64,000 bases of DNA from Paracoccus onubensis (GTDB lineage Bacteria; Pseudomonadota; Alphaproteobacteria; Rhodobacterales; Rhodobacteraceae): positions 62,001-126,000 of the forward strand of contig NZ_QZCG01000013.1 in assembly GCF_003591515.1 (NCBI RefSeq). The letters are read 5' to 3'. How positions within the stretch are numbered: the first letter of the stretch is position 1; each line of letters begins with the position of its first letter. Below, in pieces: positions 18,396 to 25,478 of this stretch. A program made the translations under genes and the position numbers. A model generated the notes under the pieces. That model was not told where the DNA came from, made no database searches, and saw nothing but the letters and a program-made list of their open reading frames with translations.

Positions 18396-19133
18396 ATGGC
18401 AATGCTCTATGGTAACGGCTCGGCCAACCGCCTCAACGGGACTGCAGGCGCCGACATCATCTATGGTCGAGACGGCGAGGACACGATTTCCGGCAACCGC
18501 GGGAACGACCGCCTTTTCGGTCAGGACGATGACGACCTGATTTACGGTGGCAGCGGTGCGGATACGATCATCGGCGGCAAGGGCGAGGATCGCCTGTTCG
18601 GCGGCGATGGCGCGGATCTGATCCGCGACGAAAGCGGCAACGATACTCTTGATGGCGGCGCGGGTCACGATACTCTCTATGCAGGAGAAGGTAATGATGT
18701 GATCCGGGCAGGCGGCGGGGCGGATCTTGTCTATGCCGGGGAAGGCAATGACACTATCCGTCTGGCCGACGGCAATGACAGGGCATTTGGCGGTTCGGGT
18801 GACGACGTGATCCGAGGTGGTTCGGGCGCCGACCGGCTGTTCGGCGGCGAAGGCAATGATACGCTGAATGGCGGCACCGGAAACGACATATTGACGGGCA
18901 ATGAGGGAGCCGATCGTTTCGTCTTCATTGGCGGGACCGACCGGATCACCGATTTCGAACCTGGAGACGATCAGATAAGCCTCAGTAACTGGGCACGTTT
19001 CGATAGCTGGCGGGATGTTCAGGACGCCGCCCGACAAGTCGGAGACAATGTCCATATCGTGATCGGAGATCATCGTTTGATCATCGAGGATTTCAGCCGT
19101 TCGCAAATGGATCGCGACGATTTTCTTTTCTGA
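18396..19133 (+). CDS. RTX calcium-binding repeat protein
   Basis: 245 residues made almost wholly of hemolysin-type nonapeptide repeats (GGxGxDxLx), about residues 8-180, for example GGSGADTIIGGKGEDRLFGG. These form calcium-filled beta-rolls. The C-terminal 65 residues (DRITDFEPGDDQISL and onward) are the usual cap and type I secretion signal region, so export through a type I system is expected, but no such transporter lies in the window. There is no enzymatic domain. AAGGAT precedes the ATG. A strong terminator follows and an ECF-type promoter lies upstream. Confidence 0.92.
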   Translation: MAMLYGNGSANRLNGTAGADIIYGRDGEDTISGNRGNDRLFGQDDDDLIYGGSGADTIIGGKGEDRLFGGDGADLIRDESGNDTLDGGAGHDTLYAGEGNDVIRAGGGADLVYAGEGNDTIRLADGNDRAFGGSGDDVIRGGSGADRLFGGEGNDTLNGGTGNDILTGNEGADRFVFIGGTDRITDFEPGDDQISLSNWARFDSWRDVQDAARQVGDNVHIVIGDHRLIIEDFSRSQMDRDDFLF

Positions 19134-19163
19134 AAACCATGCGCCCGGAAAGCGCAGATATCG

Positions 19164-19198
19164 AGAAGCCCCGGCATCAGAACCGGGGCTTCAATTTT
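19164..19198 (+). terminator. Intrinsic terminator after the RTX gene
   Basis: Perfect 10-bp stem GAAGCCCCGG (19164-19173) / CCGGGGCTTC (19183-19192), 9-base loop, followed by AATTTT. The right arm overlaps the stop codon of the converging HTTM gene. Confidence 0.85.
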
Positions 19199-20582
19199 CC
19201 CAGACGCCCCGAATCCGTTCGTCGAGTGGCACGATCCACGGATCGGCCGAGAACATGGCGGCCGGGGCCGAAAGAAGATCGACCGTCGGATCGATGAAAT
19301 ATTGCGGCTCACGGCCGTTAAGCGATTTGTGGATCTCGGCGTGAACGGACAATTCATCATATCCCGCCTCGCGCCAGACAGCTCCGAGATGATGCGCGAA
19401 TTGGAGGATCATGTCAGGACGCACAAGCATCTTCCCCACCTGTCGCTCGGTCAGATAATCCACTGGTTCAACCACCCATTCCTGTCCTTCGGCACGAACG
19501 ATGAAAATACCGGCGGCCTGCCTGTCATAGATGCGCATACGCCAGGAAAAGCGATGACCTTCGCCGCTCCAGCGGACCTCGGAGGGGATGAACCAGGCCC
19601 GCATGGGCAAAATGATCTGGATGGCCAGCCAGCCTGCAAGAGCAAGCAGAGCAAATCGGGGAAGCGGGAGTCCCGCCGTCGAAGGCGCAAGCGGCAACTC
19701 TGGCAGCTGCTCGAAACGGCTCAGCAGATATCGCGTAAAGCGTTGGGGCCAATCCGGGGCAAAGAAGATCGTCGTTGCGGCTATGGTCAGCCAGGGAAAG
19801 ATGCCAATATTGAAGAACCCCGCATTGGCGATGTGAAAAATGCCATAGGCGCCAAATACCCATAGTCGCGTCTTGTTCCACAGTAGCAACGGCGCGCCGA
19901 TCAGATGCAGCGCGACCGTGCCCCATGTCCCGGCGATGATTACCCAATCATAGTGAAAGAGAAAGCCCAGCGGATGCAGATCGGCTTGATCGCGCAACCA
20001 AAGCCCAAGCGGCTCGCCCGCAAGCCAGTCCGGCGTCAGTTTCACGATCCCCGCGAAAAGCAGCATGATTTCCGTCTGTGCACGGATAAGGAAGACCGTG
20101 ACATAGGGAATATGTTCGCCGCGCTGGCTCGGAAACAACCATGCGTCCAGCGACAGCACGCGCTGCGCAGGTAAAAAACACATCAAAAACAGGAACAGCA
20201 GGACGAGATAGAAATGATTCAGATATTCCGCTTTGTCGAGAAGGAAGAAATAGCCGAACCCGATTGTCAGCATGATCACGGACACGCGGTAGAACAGCCC
20301 CAGCATCACGCAAAACGCGGCAATCCCCACCATGCCCCATGCAATATGGATCCAGGGCTCCGGCAATGGCGCAACCCAGTCGAAGCCGGTATAGGTGAAG
20401 TGAAAATCCGGCTCGACCCAATAGCGCCAGATACGATCATATTTGAAAAACCGCCAGCAATCCCAGACCAGCAGTGCCCCCAGAAAGATGCGAAACATCG
20501 CCAGCGACTGCGCAGAAACCGGGCGTGACAGAATCGCGTTTATTCGAGGCATGAGCGTGGCGGTATTCTTTGCAGGCGGCAT
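19191..20582 (-). CDS. HTTM-domain membrane protein (vitamin K gamma-carboxylase-like)
   Basis: 463 residues. The N-terminal two thirds hold about eight hydrophobic segments of the HTTM (horizontally transferred transmembrane) type, with family-typical stretches such as LAMFRIFLGALL, the YLNHFYLVLLFLFLM helix and RAQTEIMLLFAGIVKL. The C-terminal ~150 residues form a soluble domain. The family includes vitamin K-dependent gamma-glutamyl carboxylase, but most bacterial members have no known activity and I cannot assign one. It diverges from a DCC oxidoreductase gene across a symmetric ECF-type promoter, an association that fits the frequent pairing of HTTM and DCC domains. Confidence 0.85.
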   Translation of the reverse strand: MPPAKNTATLMPRINAILSRPVSAQSLAMFRIFLGALLVWDCWRFFKYDRIWRYWVEPDFHFTYTGFDWVAPLPEPWIHIAWGMVGIAAFCVMLGLFYRVSVIMLTIGFGYFFLLDKAEYLNHFYLVLLFLFLMCFLPAQRVLSLDAWLFPSQRGEHIPYVTVFLIRAQTEIMLLFAGIVKLTPDWLAGEPLGLWLRDQADLHPLGFLFHYDWVIIAGTWGTVALHLIGAPLLLWNKTRLWVFGAYGIFHIANAGFFNIGIFPWLTIAATTIFFAPDWPQRFTRYLLSRFEQLPELPLAPSTAGLPLPRFALLALAGWLAIQIILPMRAWFIPSEVRWSGEGHRFSWRMRIYDRQAAGIFIVRAEGQEWVVEPVDYLTERQVGKMLVRPDMILQFAHHLGAVWREAGYDELSVHAEIHKSLNGREPQYFIDPTVDLLSAPAAMFSADPWIVPLDERIRGVWEN

Positions 20583-20614
20583 GGTCTTTATCTTTCCAAC
20601 AATCCCGATCTACC

Positions 20615-20643
20615 GGAATACGGGCGGGCATCCTACGTATTCC
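20615..20643. promoter_or_regulatory. Bidirectional ECF-type promoter between HTTM and DCC genes
   Basis: An 8-base inverted repeat GGAATACG / CGTATTCC with a 13-base centre. Read on the plus strand it is GGAAT-N16-CGTA (20615-20619, 20636-20639) ahead of the DCC gene at 20670. Read on the minus strand it is again GGAAT-N16-CGTA (20643-20639, 20622-20619) ahead of the HTTM gene at 20582. Core and spacing equal the other ECF sites of this region. Confidence 0.65.
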
Positions 20644-20669
20644 CTGACAGTTCGAAAAAGGAGGGATGG

Positions 20670-21038
20670 ATGAGAATCGGGCATGTCGAGATCATCTATG
20701 ACGGGCAATGCCCTCTTTGCTCCTCGCTAGTGCGGATGTCACGGCTGCGCTTACACGTGGATTCGGTGGAACTGATAGATGCCAGATCAGCCGATCCACG
20801 TGTACAGGAACTGGTCGCAATGGGCTATGATCTGGACGAGGGCATGATCATGCGCTGCGATGGCCAAATCTATCATGGTGCAGCGGCTCTGCGCATGCTT
20901 GCTGAATTGACCGGCAAACCGGGCCTGCCCATCCGATTGATCCGTTCGCCACAGGCGGCTGGCCATATCTATCCCATACTTCGGCAGGGGCGCCGCTTGC
21001 TGCTGCGCCTGCTTGGGCGTCGCCCGATCGGCAGATGA
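20670..21038 (+). CDS. DCC-family thiol-disulfide oxidoreductase (DUF393)
   Basis: 122-residue thioredoxin-like protein with the defining DxxCxxC motif (D11, C14, C17, in YDGQCPLC), a GMIMRCDGQIYHGAAAL segment, and a basic C-terminus. Members are thought to carry out thiol redox exchange, partners unknown. AAGGAGGG precedes ATG 20670, and an upstream ATG at 20666 is out of frame. It shares a bidirectional ECF-type promoter with the HTTM gene; a joint redox/modification function is inference. Confidence 0.88.
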   Translation: MRIGHVEIIYDGQCPLCSSLVRMSRLRLHVDSVELIDARSADPRVQELVAMGYDLDEGMIMRCDGQIYHGAAALRMLAELTGKPGLPIRLIRSPQAAGHIYPILRQGRRLLLRLLGRRPIGR

Positions 21039-21055
21039 TTTATTTCCCGATGCCG

Positions 21056-21081
21056 GGAATAAGAAGGGCGATCGACCGTAA
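21056..21081 (+). promoter_or_regulatory. ECF-type promoter for the Asp/His-rich protein gene
   Basis: GGAATAA (21056-21062), 14 bases, CGTAA (21077-21081), predicting a start near 21087 and a leader of about 43 bases to ATG 21130. Confidence 0.75.
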
Positions 21082-21129
21082 CCCTTCCAAGGCGCGCAAA
21101 GGCGGGTCGCATGGGAAAGGAAGAAACGG

Positions 21130-21417
21130 ATGAAACGAAGGACCATTTTCGGAATGTCGGTCGCAGCTCTTGCCGGGATATTTGCGGCGCCGGCCGTAGC
21201 GGATGATGATATGCGAAGCTTGCTCTATATCCTGAATACGGTTTCGCAATTCGATCGTGGACACAGCGTTATTCATTATCCTCGCGGTTATCATGACGAC
21301 GACGACGACGGCCGGCGTCACAAATTTCATCATCGTCGTTTCAGTCGTGACGACGATGATGACGATCGGGGACATCGCGGAAGACATCGGGGAAGATGGA
21401 ATGACGACGATGATTAA
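21130..21417 (+). CDS. Small exported Asp/His/Arg-rich protein
   Basis: 95 residues with a clear Sec signal peptide (MKRRTIFGMSVAALAG..., cleavage probably after AVA at 24). The mature 71 residues contain Asp runs (HDDDDDG, RDDDDDDR, terminal NDDDD), many His (HKFHHRR, RGHRGRHRGR) and Arg, and no Cys. It looks like a metal- or polyanion/polycation-interacting peptide rather than an enzyme, and I know no family for it. AAAGGAAG precedes the ATG. Its Asp/Arg style resembles the propeptide region of the S8 protease, and both have the same ECF-type promoter. Confidence 0.82.
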   Translation: MKRRTIFGMSVAALAGIFAAPAVADDDMRSLLYILNTVSQFDRGHSVIHYPRGYHDDDDDGRRHKFHHRRFSRDDDDDDRGHRGRHRGRWNDDDD

Positions 21418-21491
21418 CTCCCGCGACTAATCAAAAGCCTTCCGGGAACCTGTCGGGCAGAAACGCATAACAAGAGGGACAGGAAAACAGA

Positions 21492-21520
21492 GCTGCATCC
21501 CGATCGGGGTGCAGCCTTTC
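21492..21520 (+). terminator. Probable terminator after the Asp/His-rich gene
   Basis: Stem GCTGCATCCC (21492-21501) / GGGGTGCAGC (21506-21515) with one G-T pair, loop GATC, then CTTTCT. The tail is only moderately T-rich. The GTG at 21509 lies inside this hairpin and is therefore an unlikely start for the next frame. Confidence 0.55.
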
Positions 21521-21616
21521 TGGAATACCTGGGATCAAGTCAAGGCCGGTGCCTGGCGAGCGATATCGATCAATATCAGCGTCACGGCGGGTTGTGCTCA
21601 GCAACGGGTATTCGAA

Positions 21617-22153
21617 ATGCCCGAATACCCGGCCGACCTGCCTGGCGGAGAGAGTACCGGAACTCTGCTTGGCACGAAGGTCATACAGGTGTTTCCGGGC
21701 GATTACGGCGCAGATGGACTCGATGCCATCGACAGGTTCGATGAGCCGCATTTCCGCTATCTCGAGGATGGGAGGCCCGAACCGGTCATGGAGCGCAAGA
21801 TGAAACACGGCAATATGAACGCTGACGAGTACAGGGATCATTACGAAATCGGCTATCCGACCAATATCGAGCATATCTTGATCGACGGCGACACCGTCAC
21901 TTTCCATAAGAATACCGTCACTTTCCATAAGAATGGTGAGCCGCTTGAGGCCCGCTATGCCAGCCACGGCTATGAAATCCTGACTTATGAGACGGGCAAT
22001 CGTGGTGTGCGCTTCATCGTTGAAAAGGTCGAAGGTGACGACGACGCCCCGCAATACATCCAGTTCAGAGATCGCAGGATCCCGCCGGTAGCGGCGATCT
22101 GGCCGGTTTTCCGGGGATTGCAGAGTATTCCACAATTGCTTCAGGGCGTTTGA
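21617..22153 (+). CDS. Degenerate ZinT-like protein (probable decaying gene)
   Basis: The frame contains clear ZinT/YodA metal-binding domain segments: EPVMERKMKHG, ADEYRDHYEIGYPTNIEHI, GDTVTFHKNG, the GYEILTYETGNRGVRFI signature and PQYIQFRDRRIPP. ZinT binds zinc in the periplasm. Here the N-terminal part is unrecognisable and no signal peptide is seen. A 7-residue tandem duplication (TVTFHKN twice) splits a core strand, and the C-terminal His ligands (normally in a DHxIAP...HFH context) are replaced by RRIPP...IWPVF before an early stop. The frame is open from 21509, but that GTG lies in a terminator; ATG 21617 is a guess. Probably non-functional as a ZinT. Confidence 0.65.
   Translation: MPEYPADLPGGESTGTLLGTKVIQVFPGDYGADGLDAIDRFDEPHFRYLEDGRPEPVMERKMKHGNMNADEYRDHYEIGYPTNIEHILIDGDTVTFHKNTVTFHKNGEPLEARYASHGYEILTYETGNRGVRFIVEKVEGDDDAPQYIQFRDRRIPPVAAIWPVFRGLQSIPQLLQGV
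21893..21934 (+). repeat. 21-bp perfect tandem duplication in the ZinT-like gene
   Basis: Two identical 21-base units, each ACCGTCACTTTCC plus ATAAGAAT (21893-21913 and 21914-21934), adding exactly seven codons (TVTFHKN). The reading frame is kept. Confidence 0.95.
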
Positions 22154-22318
22154 TGGCCCGGCCCCCTATGCGAATTGTCGCCGAACTGATGGTCTTGACC
22201 ATGAAACCGCTCATCGCGGAATCTGGAGGGTTTCAGGCAAAACGCTTTAATAGTATAGTTGATTGGCAGCTACGCAGCACGCCCAAAGCTAGCCAGTTAA
22301 TCACCAAAGGAGCAGAAA

Positions 22319-22477
22319 GTGGCAGCAAATCCTAAGCTAAAGCGTTTTCGTGAACTCACTCAGGAAATCCAGACAAAGCGTGAAGAAGTCTCCCGTCTGC
22401 GTGACGAGGTGGATGTCGCCAAGGCGGAGCGCGCAAGAATCAAGGCAGAACTCGACACCGAAAGAGCCGAAACCTGA
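22319..22477 (+). CDS. Small coiled-coil protein, 52 residues
   Basis: Starts at GTG 22319 with AAAGGAG at an ideal distance and stops at TGA 22477. The product (MAANPKLKRFRELTQEIQ... ending RAET) is highly charged, with heptad-like spacing across almost its whole length (EIQTKREEVSRLRDEV, KAERARIKAEL), so it is predicted to be one long coiled coil. No signal, membrane segment or known family. The strong ribosome site and clean frame argue that it is real, in a stretch otherwise made of relics. Confidence 0.6.
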   Translation: MAANPKLKRFRELTQEIQTKREEVSRLRDEVDVAKAERARIKAELDTERAET

Positions 22478-22530
22478 TTTGGCAGGCATAATGAATCGTC
22501 CCGGGTTTGTCGGAGACCTTTCGCTTCATT

Positions 22531-22623
22531 TCACGCGACCCTATCGAGCAGGTCGCGCTGTGCATAGAAGTTCTCTTCAGCCTCTGCTGACGGGATGTTT
22601 CCGATGAACCCAAGCGGGCGGCG
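22531..22623 (-). pseudogene. IS3-family transposase (OrfB) 3' remnant
   Basis: On the minus strand about 30 codons read RPLGFIGNIPSAEAEENFYAQ and end DLLDRVA-stop at 22531. This is the characteristic C-terminus of IS3-family OrfB proteins (…IGNIPPAEAEENFYA…). Just beyond the stop, the minus strand reads GGTCTCCGACAAACCCGGG (about 22499-22517), which resembles the outer end of such elements. The rest of the element is gone; the SGNH-like relic begins at its inner edge. Confidence 0.65.
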
Positions 22624-23076
22624 ACGATCAACACCGGGACATATGGTCTGACTTATATCCCCTCCGGTTCAACCTCGCCGGAGGCGTTTGCAGAAAGCGT
22701 GATTTCCACCATGGAACATGCTGCCGGTGTTGAAAAAATGCGCCTGCAAATGGCCCTTAATGCCCTGCTGAGCGGGTCAGTATTGCCGTCGAGGCTCACG
22801 AATTTGCCCGGCATCGGTGACAGTTTTACAGTTGGCGCAAACGCTTCGCCTGCGTCTAACCGGTTCCTGAACCGAGCGGGCCGCGAGGAATATGTGACCG
22901 CCGCGCGTGAGGTGGCGGAGGAATTCGGCACCCTCTATTTCGACAGCTATGCAGATACGCGGGATTACATGCGCGCTACGGGATCCCCCAATGCCATTGC
23001 CGGATCTCCGATATCTGGGTCGTGGTATCGAAAAGGCATTGATACCACGCCTCGCCGTAGAAACTCCGCAATTTGA
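22621..23076 (+). pseudogene. Possible SGNH/GDSL hydrolase-like gene relic
   Basis: An open stretch without a proper start. It includes GIGDSFTVGANASPASNRF, which resembles the SGNH block I (GDSxTxG) with its following residues, and then YVTAAREVAEEFGTLYFDSYADTRDYM, similar to the C-terminal part of such hydrolases; the middle of the enzyme is missing. The first 26 codons (INTGTYGLTYIPSGSTSPEAF) look protein-like but unplaced. The stop is at 23076. Probably a fused or deleted fragment. Low certainty on family. Confidence 0.35.
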
Positions 23077-23149
23077 GCCCCACGACCGTTTCAATATTTT
23101 CCCAAAACCCTGTTTTTCAAGGGTTATGCGACATCTGCGAACGGGGAAT

Positions 23150-23226
23150 TGGTAGGCCCGGAGGGACTCGAACCCCCAACCAAGGCGTTATGAGCGCCCT
23201 GCTCTAACCAATTGAGCTACAGGCCC
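23150..23226 (-). tRNA. tRNA-Ile (anticodon CAT, lysidine type)
   Basis: 77-base cloverleaf on the minus strand: acceptor GGGCCTG, D-arm GCTCAATTGGTTAGAGC, anticodon loop CTCATAA with CAT, T-arm GGGGGTTCGAGTCCCTC, and an encoded CCA end at 23152-23150. The body matches the alphaproteobacterial AUA-reading tRNA-Ile2 (whose C34 becomes lysidine) rather than elongator or initiator tRNA-Met. The relic region on one side is typical of tRNA-flanking turnover. Confidence 0.9.
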
Positions 23227-23332
23227 GTGTCGCGGAATCTCCGTAGTCGCAGTAACGGCATTGGTCAAGCATTCTCGTTGCTCCTTCGCTCGGGTTGGGC
23301 TATCGGAGGCGCAGAATGCTGCGGGGATTGGA

Positions 23333-24373
23333 ATGACAAAGAACGGGATCAGCTATCGTGATGCAGGCGTCGATATCGACGCCGGGAATGCTCTGGTCGA
23401 GCGGATCAAACCTGCAGCGGCTTCGACCACGCGATCCGGGGTCATGGATGCGCTTGGCGGCTTTGGCGCCTTGTTCGATCCGAAAGCGGCAGGCTATGAC
23501 GATCCGGTTCTTGTCGCCGCAACCGATGGCGTGGGAACTAAGTTGCGGATCGCCATCGATACCGGGCATCTGGACGGCATCGGTCAGGATCTGGTTGCAA
23601 TGTGCGTCAACGATCTGGTCTGTCAGGGCGCGGAGCCTTTGTTTTTTCTTGATTATTTCGCGACCGGAAAATTGTCGGTGGATGAAGGCGCGCGGGTGGT
23701 CGAAAGCATTGCGAAAGGCTGCAAGCTGGCCGGTTGCGCATTGATTGGCGGTGAAACGGCCGAGATGCCGGGCATGTATCACGACGGCGATTTCGATCTG
23801 GCCGGCTTTGCCGTCGGTGCGATGCAGCGCGGAACCGCCTTGCCCGCGAATGTCCGCGAAGGGGATGTGCTGCTTGCCCTTGGCTCGGACGGGGTGCATT
23901 CCAATGGTTACTCGCTGGTCCGCAAGGTCGCGGAGCATGCAGGATTGGGCTGGGACGCCCCTGCCCCCTTCGCCGACGTGACTTTGAGTGAGGCCTTGCT
24001 CGTGCCGACCCGAATCTATGTGGGATCCGCGTTGAAAGCGATCCGGGCGGGCGGCGTGCATGCCATCGCCCATATCACCGGGGGCGGAATCACCGAGAAC
24101 CTGCCCCGCGTCCTGCCGAAAAATCTGGGTGCGCATGTGCAGCTTGACGCATGGACATTGCCGCCAGTGTTCAAATGGCTTGCCAGCGCGGGCGGGATCG
24201 GCCAAGCCGATATGCTCAAGACGTTCAACTGCGGTATCGGGATGATTCTCGCGGTCGCGGAGGATCGGGCAGACGAATTGACCAAGCTTCTTGCCGCTGC
24301 GGATGAACGTGTCTATCGCATCGGTCATGTCACCTCTGATCAGGGCATCAGCCTTGGCGGGACGCTTGCGTGA
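23333..24373 (+). CDS. purM: Phosphoribosylformylglycinamidine cyclo-ligase (AIR synthetase)
   Basis: Fifth step of purine synthesis, ATP-dependent ring closure to AIR. From ATG 23333 (MTKNGISYRDAGVDIDAGN) the protein is 346 residues, the family norm; an open frame upstream to 23261 is not coding. Motifs: SYRDAGVDI near the N-terminus, DGVGTKLRIA, the MCVNDLVCQGAEPLFFLDYFA block, GGETAEMPGMY and HITGGGITENLPRVLP. It overlaps purN (GTGA), so the two are translationally coupled. Confidence 0.97.
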   Translation: MTKNGISYRDAGVDIDAGNALVERIKPAAASTTRSGVMDALGGFGALFDPKAAGYDDPVLVAATDGVGTKLRIAIDTGHLDGIGQDLVAMCVNDLVCQGAEPLFFLDYFATGKLSVDEGARVVESIAKGCKLAGCALIGGETAEMPGMYHDGDFDLAGFAVGAMQRGTALPANVREGDVLLALGSDGVHSNGYSLVRKVAEHAGLGWDAPAPFADVTLSEALLVPTRIYVGSALKAIRAGGVHAIAHITGGGITENLPRVLPKNLGAHVQLDAWTLPPVFKWLASAGGIGQADMLKTFNCGIGMILAVAEDRADELTKLLAAADERVYRIGHVTSDQGISLGGTLA

Positions 24374-24957
24374 AACGGGTCGCCATTCTGATCTCTGGCA
24401 GCGGCTCGAACATGGTGCGGCTGGTCGAAAGCATGACCGGGAACCATCCGGCGCGGCCTGTACTCGTCGCATCCAATGATCCCTCGGCAACCGGTCTGCA
24501 AAAAGCAGCCGGACTGGGCATTGCGACGGCGGCGGTCGATCACCGCCGCTTTCCGCATGACCGGGCCGGATTCGAGGCCGAATTGCTGAAACCGCTGCTG
24601 GACGCCAGACCCGATATTCTATGTCTCGCGGGTTTCATGCGGGTACTGACACCGGAATTCGTGGCGAAATTCACCGGGCGAATGCTGAATATCCACCCTT
24701 CGCTATTGCCTCAGTATCCTGGGCTGGACACTCATGCCCGCGCGATTGCCGCTGGTGATTCAGAAGCGGGGGCAACCGTGCATGAGGTCACGCCAGAACT
24801 GGATTCCGGACCGATCCTTGGGCAGGTGCGGGTTCCGATCCTGCCCGGCGATACGGAACAGACGCTTGCCGCCAAAGTGCTTGAGCAGGAGCATCGTCTT
24901 TACCCGGCTGTGCTTCGCCGCTTTGCCGAAGGCGACCGTAGACTGCTGATGCTCTGA
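24370..24957 (+). CDS. purN: Phosphoribosylglycinamide formyltransferase
   Basis: Transfers the formyl group of 10-formyl-THF to GAR in purine synthesis. 195 residues from GTG 24370, overlapping the purM stop. Motifs: ILISGSGSNM (phosphate loop), LAGFMRVLTPEFV, and NIHPSLLPQYPGLDTHARAI with the catalytic N/H, followed by GATVHEVTPELDSGPILGQ containing the catalytic Asp. Confidence 0.97.
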   Translation: MKRVAILISGSGSNMVRLVESMTGNHPARPVLVASNDPSATGLQKAAGLGIATAAVDHRRFPHDRAGFEAELLKPLLDARPDILCLAGFMRVLTPEFVAKFTGRMLNIHPSLLPQYPGLDTHARAIAAGDSEAGATVHEVTPELDSGPILGQVRVPILPGDTEQTLAAKVLEQEHRLYPAVLRRFAEGDRRLLML

Positions 24958-25121
24958 TCCTGCGACACCAGCAATTGCCTTACGACCGATTAATGTCATC
25001 GCAATTAATAAACTGCACGTATATTTTCTACGAAATCTATAGACTGCCTTGTCCTGAAGCCGTCTCGACTGTTTTCATCGATCGGTTATCAAGGAAACAG
25101 GAATAATCAGGGGAGGCGCAG

Positions 25122-25475
25122 ATGTCGGGATACCTGACAACACATGTGCTTGACACCGCCCGAGGCCGGCCGGCCGAGGGCATGGAGGTGGTGCTATACC
25201 GCCTGCAAGACGGGCAGCGCAGCGAATTGGCGCGATTGATAACCAATGCGGACGGACGCACTGACCGGCAAATTCTGCCGGAAAACGACTTCGCGACCGG
25301 GACATATGAACTTGAATTTCACGCGGGCGCATGGATGGATGAGACGGGAATTGACCGCGAGCATCCCCGTTTCCTTGATGTGATTCCGATCCGCTTCGGC
25401 ATGTCGCAGCAGGATCACTATCACGTGCCACTGCTGATTTCGCCTTTCGGCTATTCGACCTATCGGGGGAGCTGA
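25122..25475 (+). CDS. uraH: 5-hydroxyisourate hydrolase (transthyretin-like)
   Basis: Hydrolyses 5-hydroxyisourate to OHCU in urate breakdown. 117 residues, transthyretin fold, with TTHVLDTARGRPA at 6-18 (catalytic His in THVLD) and the diagnostic C-terminal YRGS. No signal peptide, so cytoplasmic. AGGGGAGG precedes the ATG. puuD starts 3 bases after its stop and makes its substrate. The next enzyme, OHCU decarboxylase, is not in the window. Confidence 0.96.
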   Translation: MSGYLTTHVLDTARGRPAEGMEVVLYRLQDGQRSELARLITNADGRTDRQILPENDFATGTYELEFHAGAWMDETGIDREHPRFLDVIPIRFGMSQQDHYHVPLLISPFGYSTYRGS

Positions 25476-25478
25476 GCA

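Noticed and set aside
21509..21616. N-terminal extension of the ZinT-like frame to GTG 21509
   Set aside because: The GTG lies inside a terminator-like hairpin and the added residues show no signal peptide or homology.
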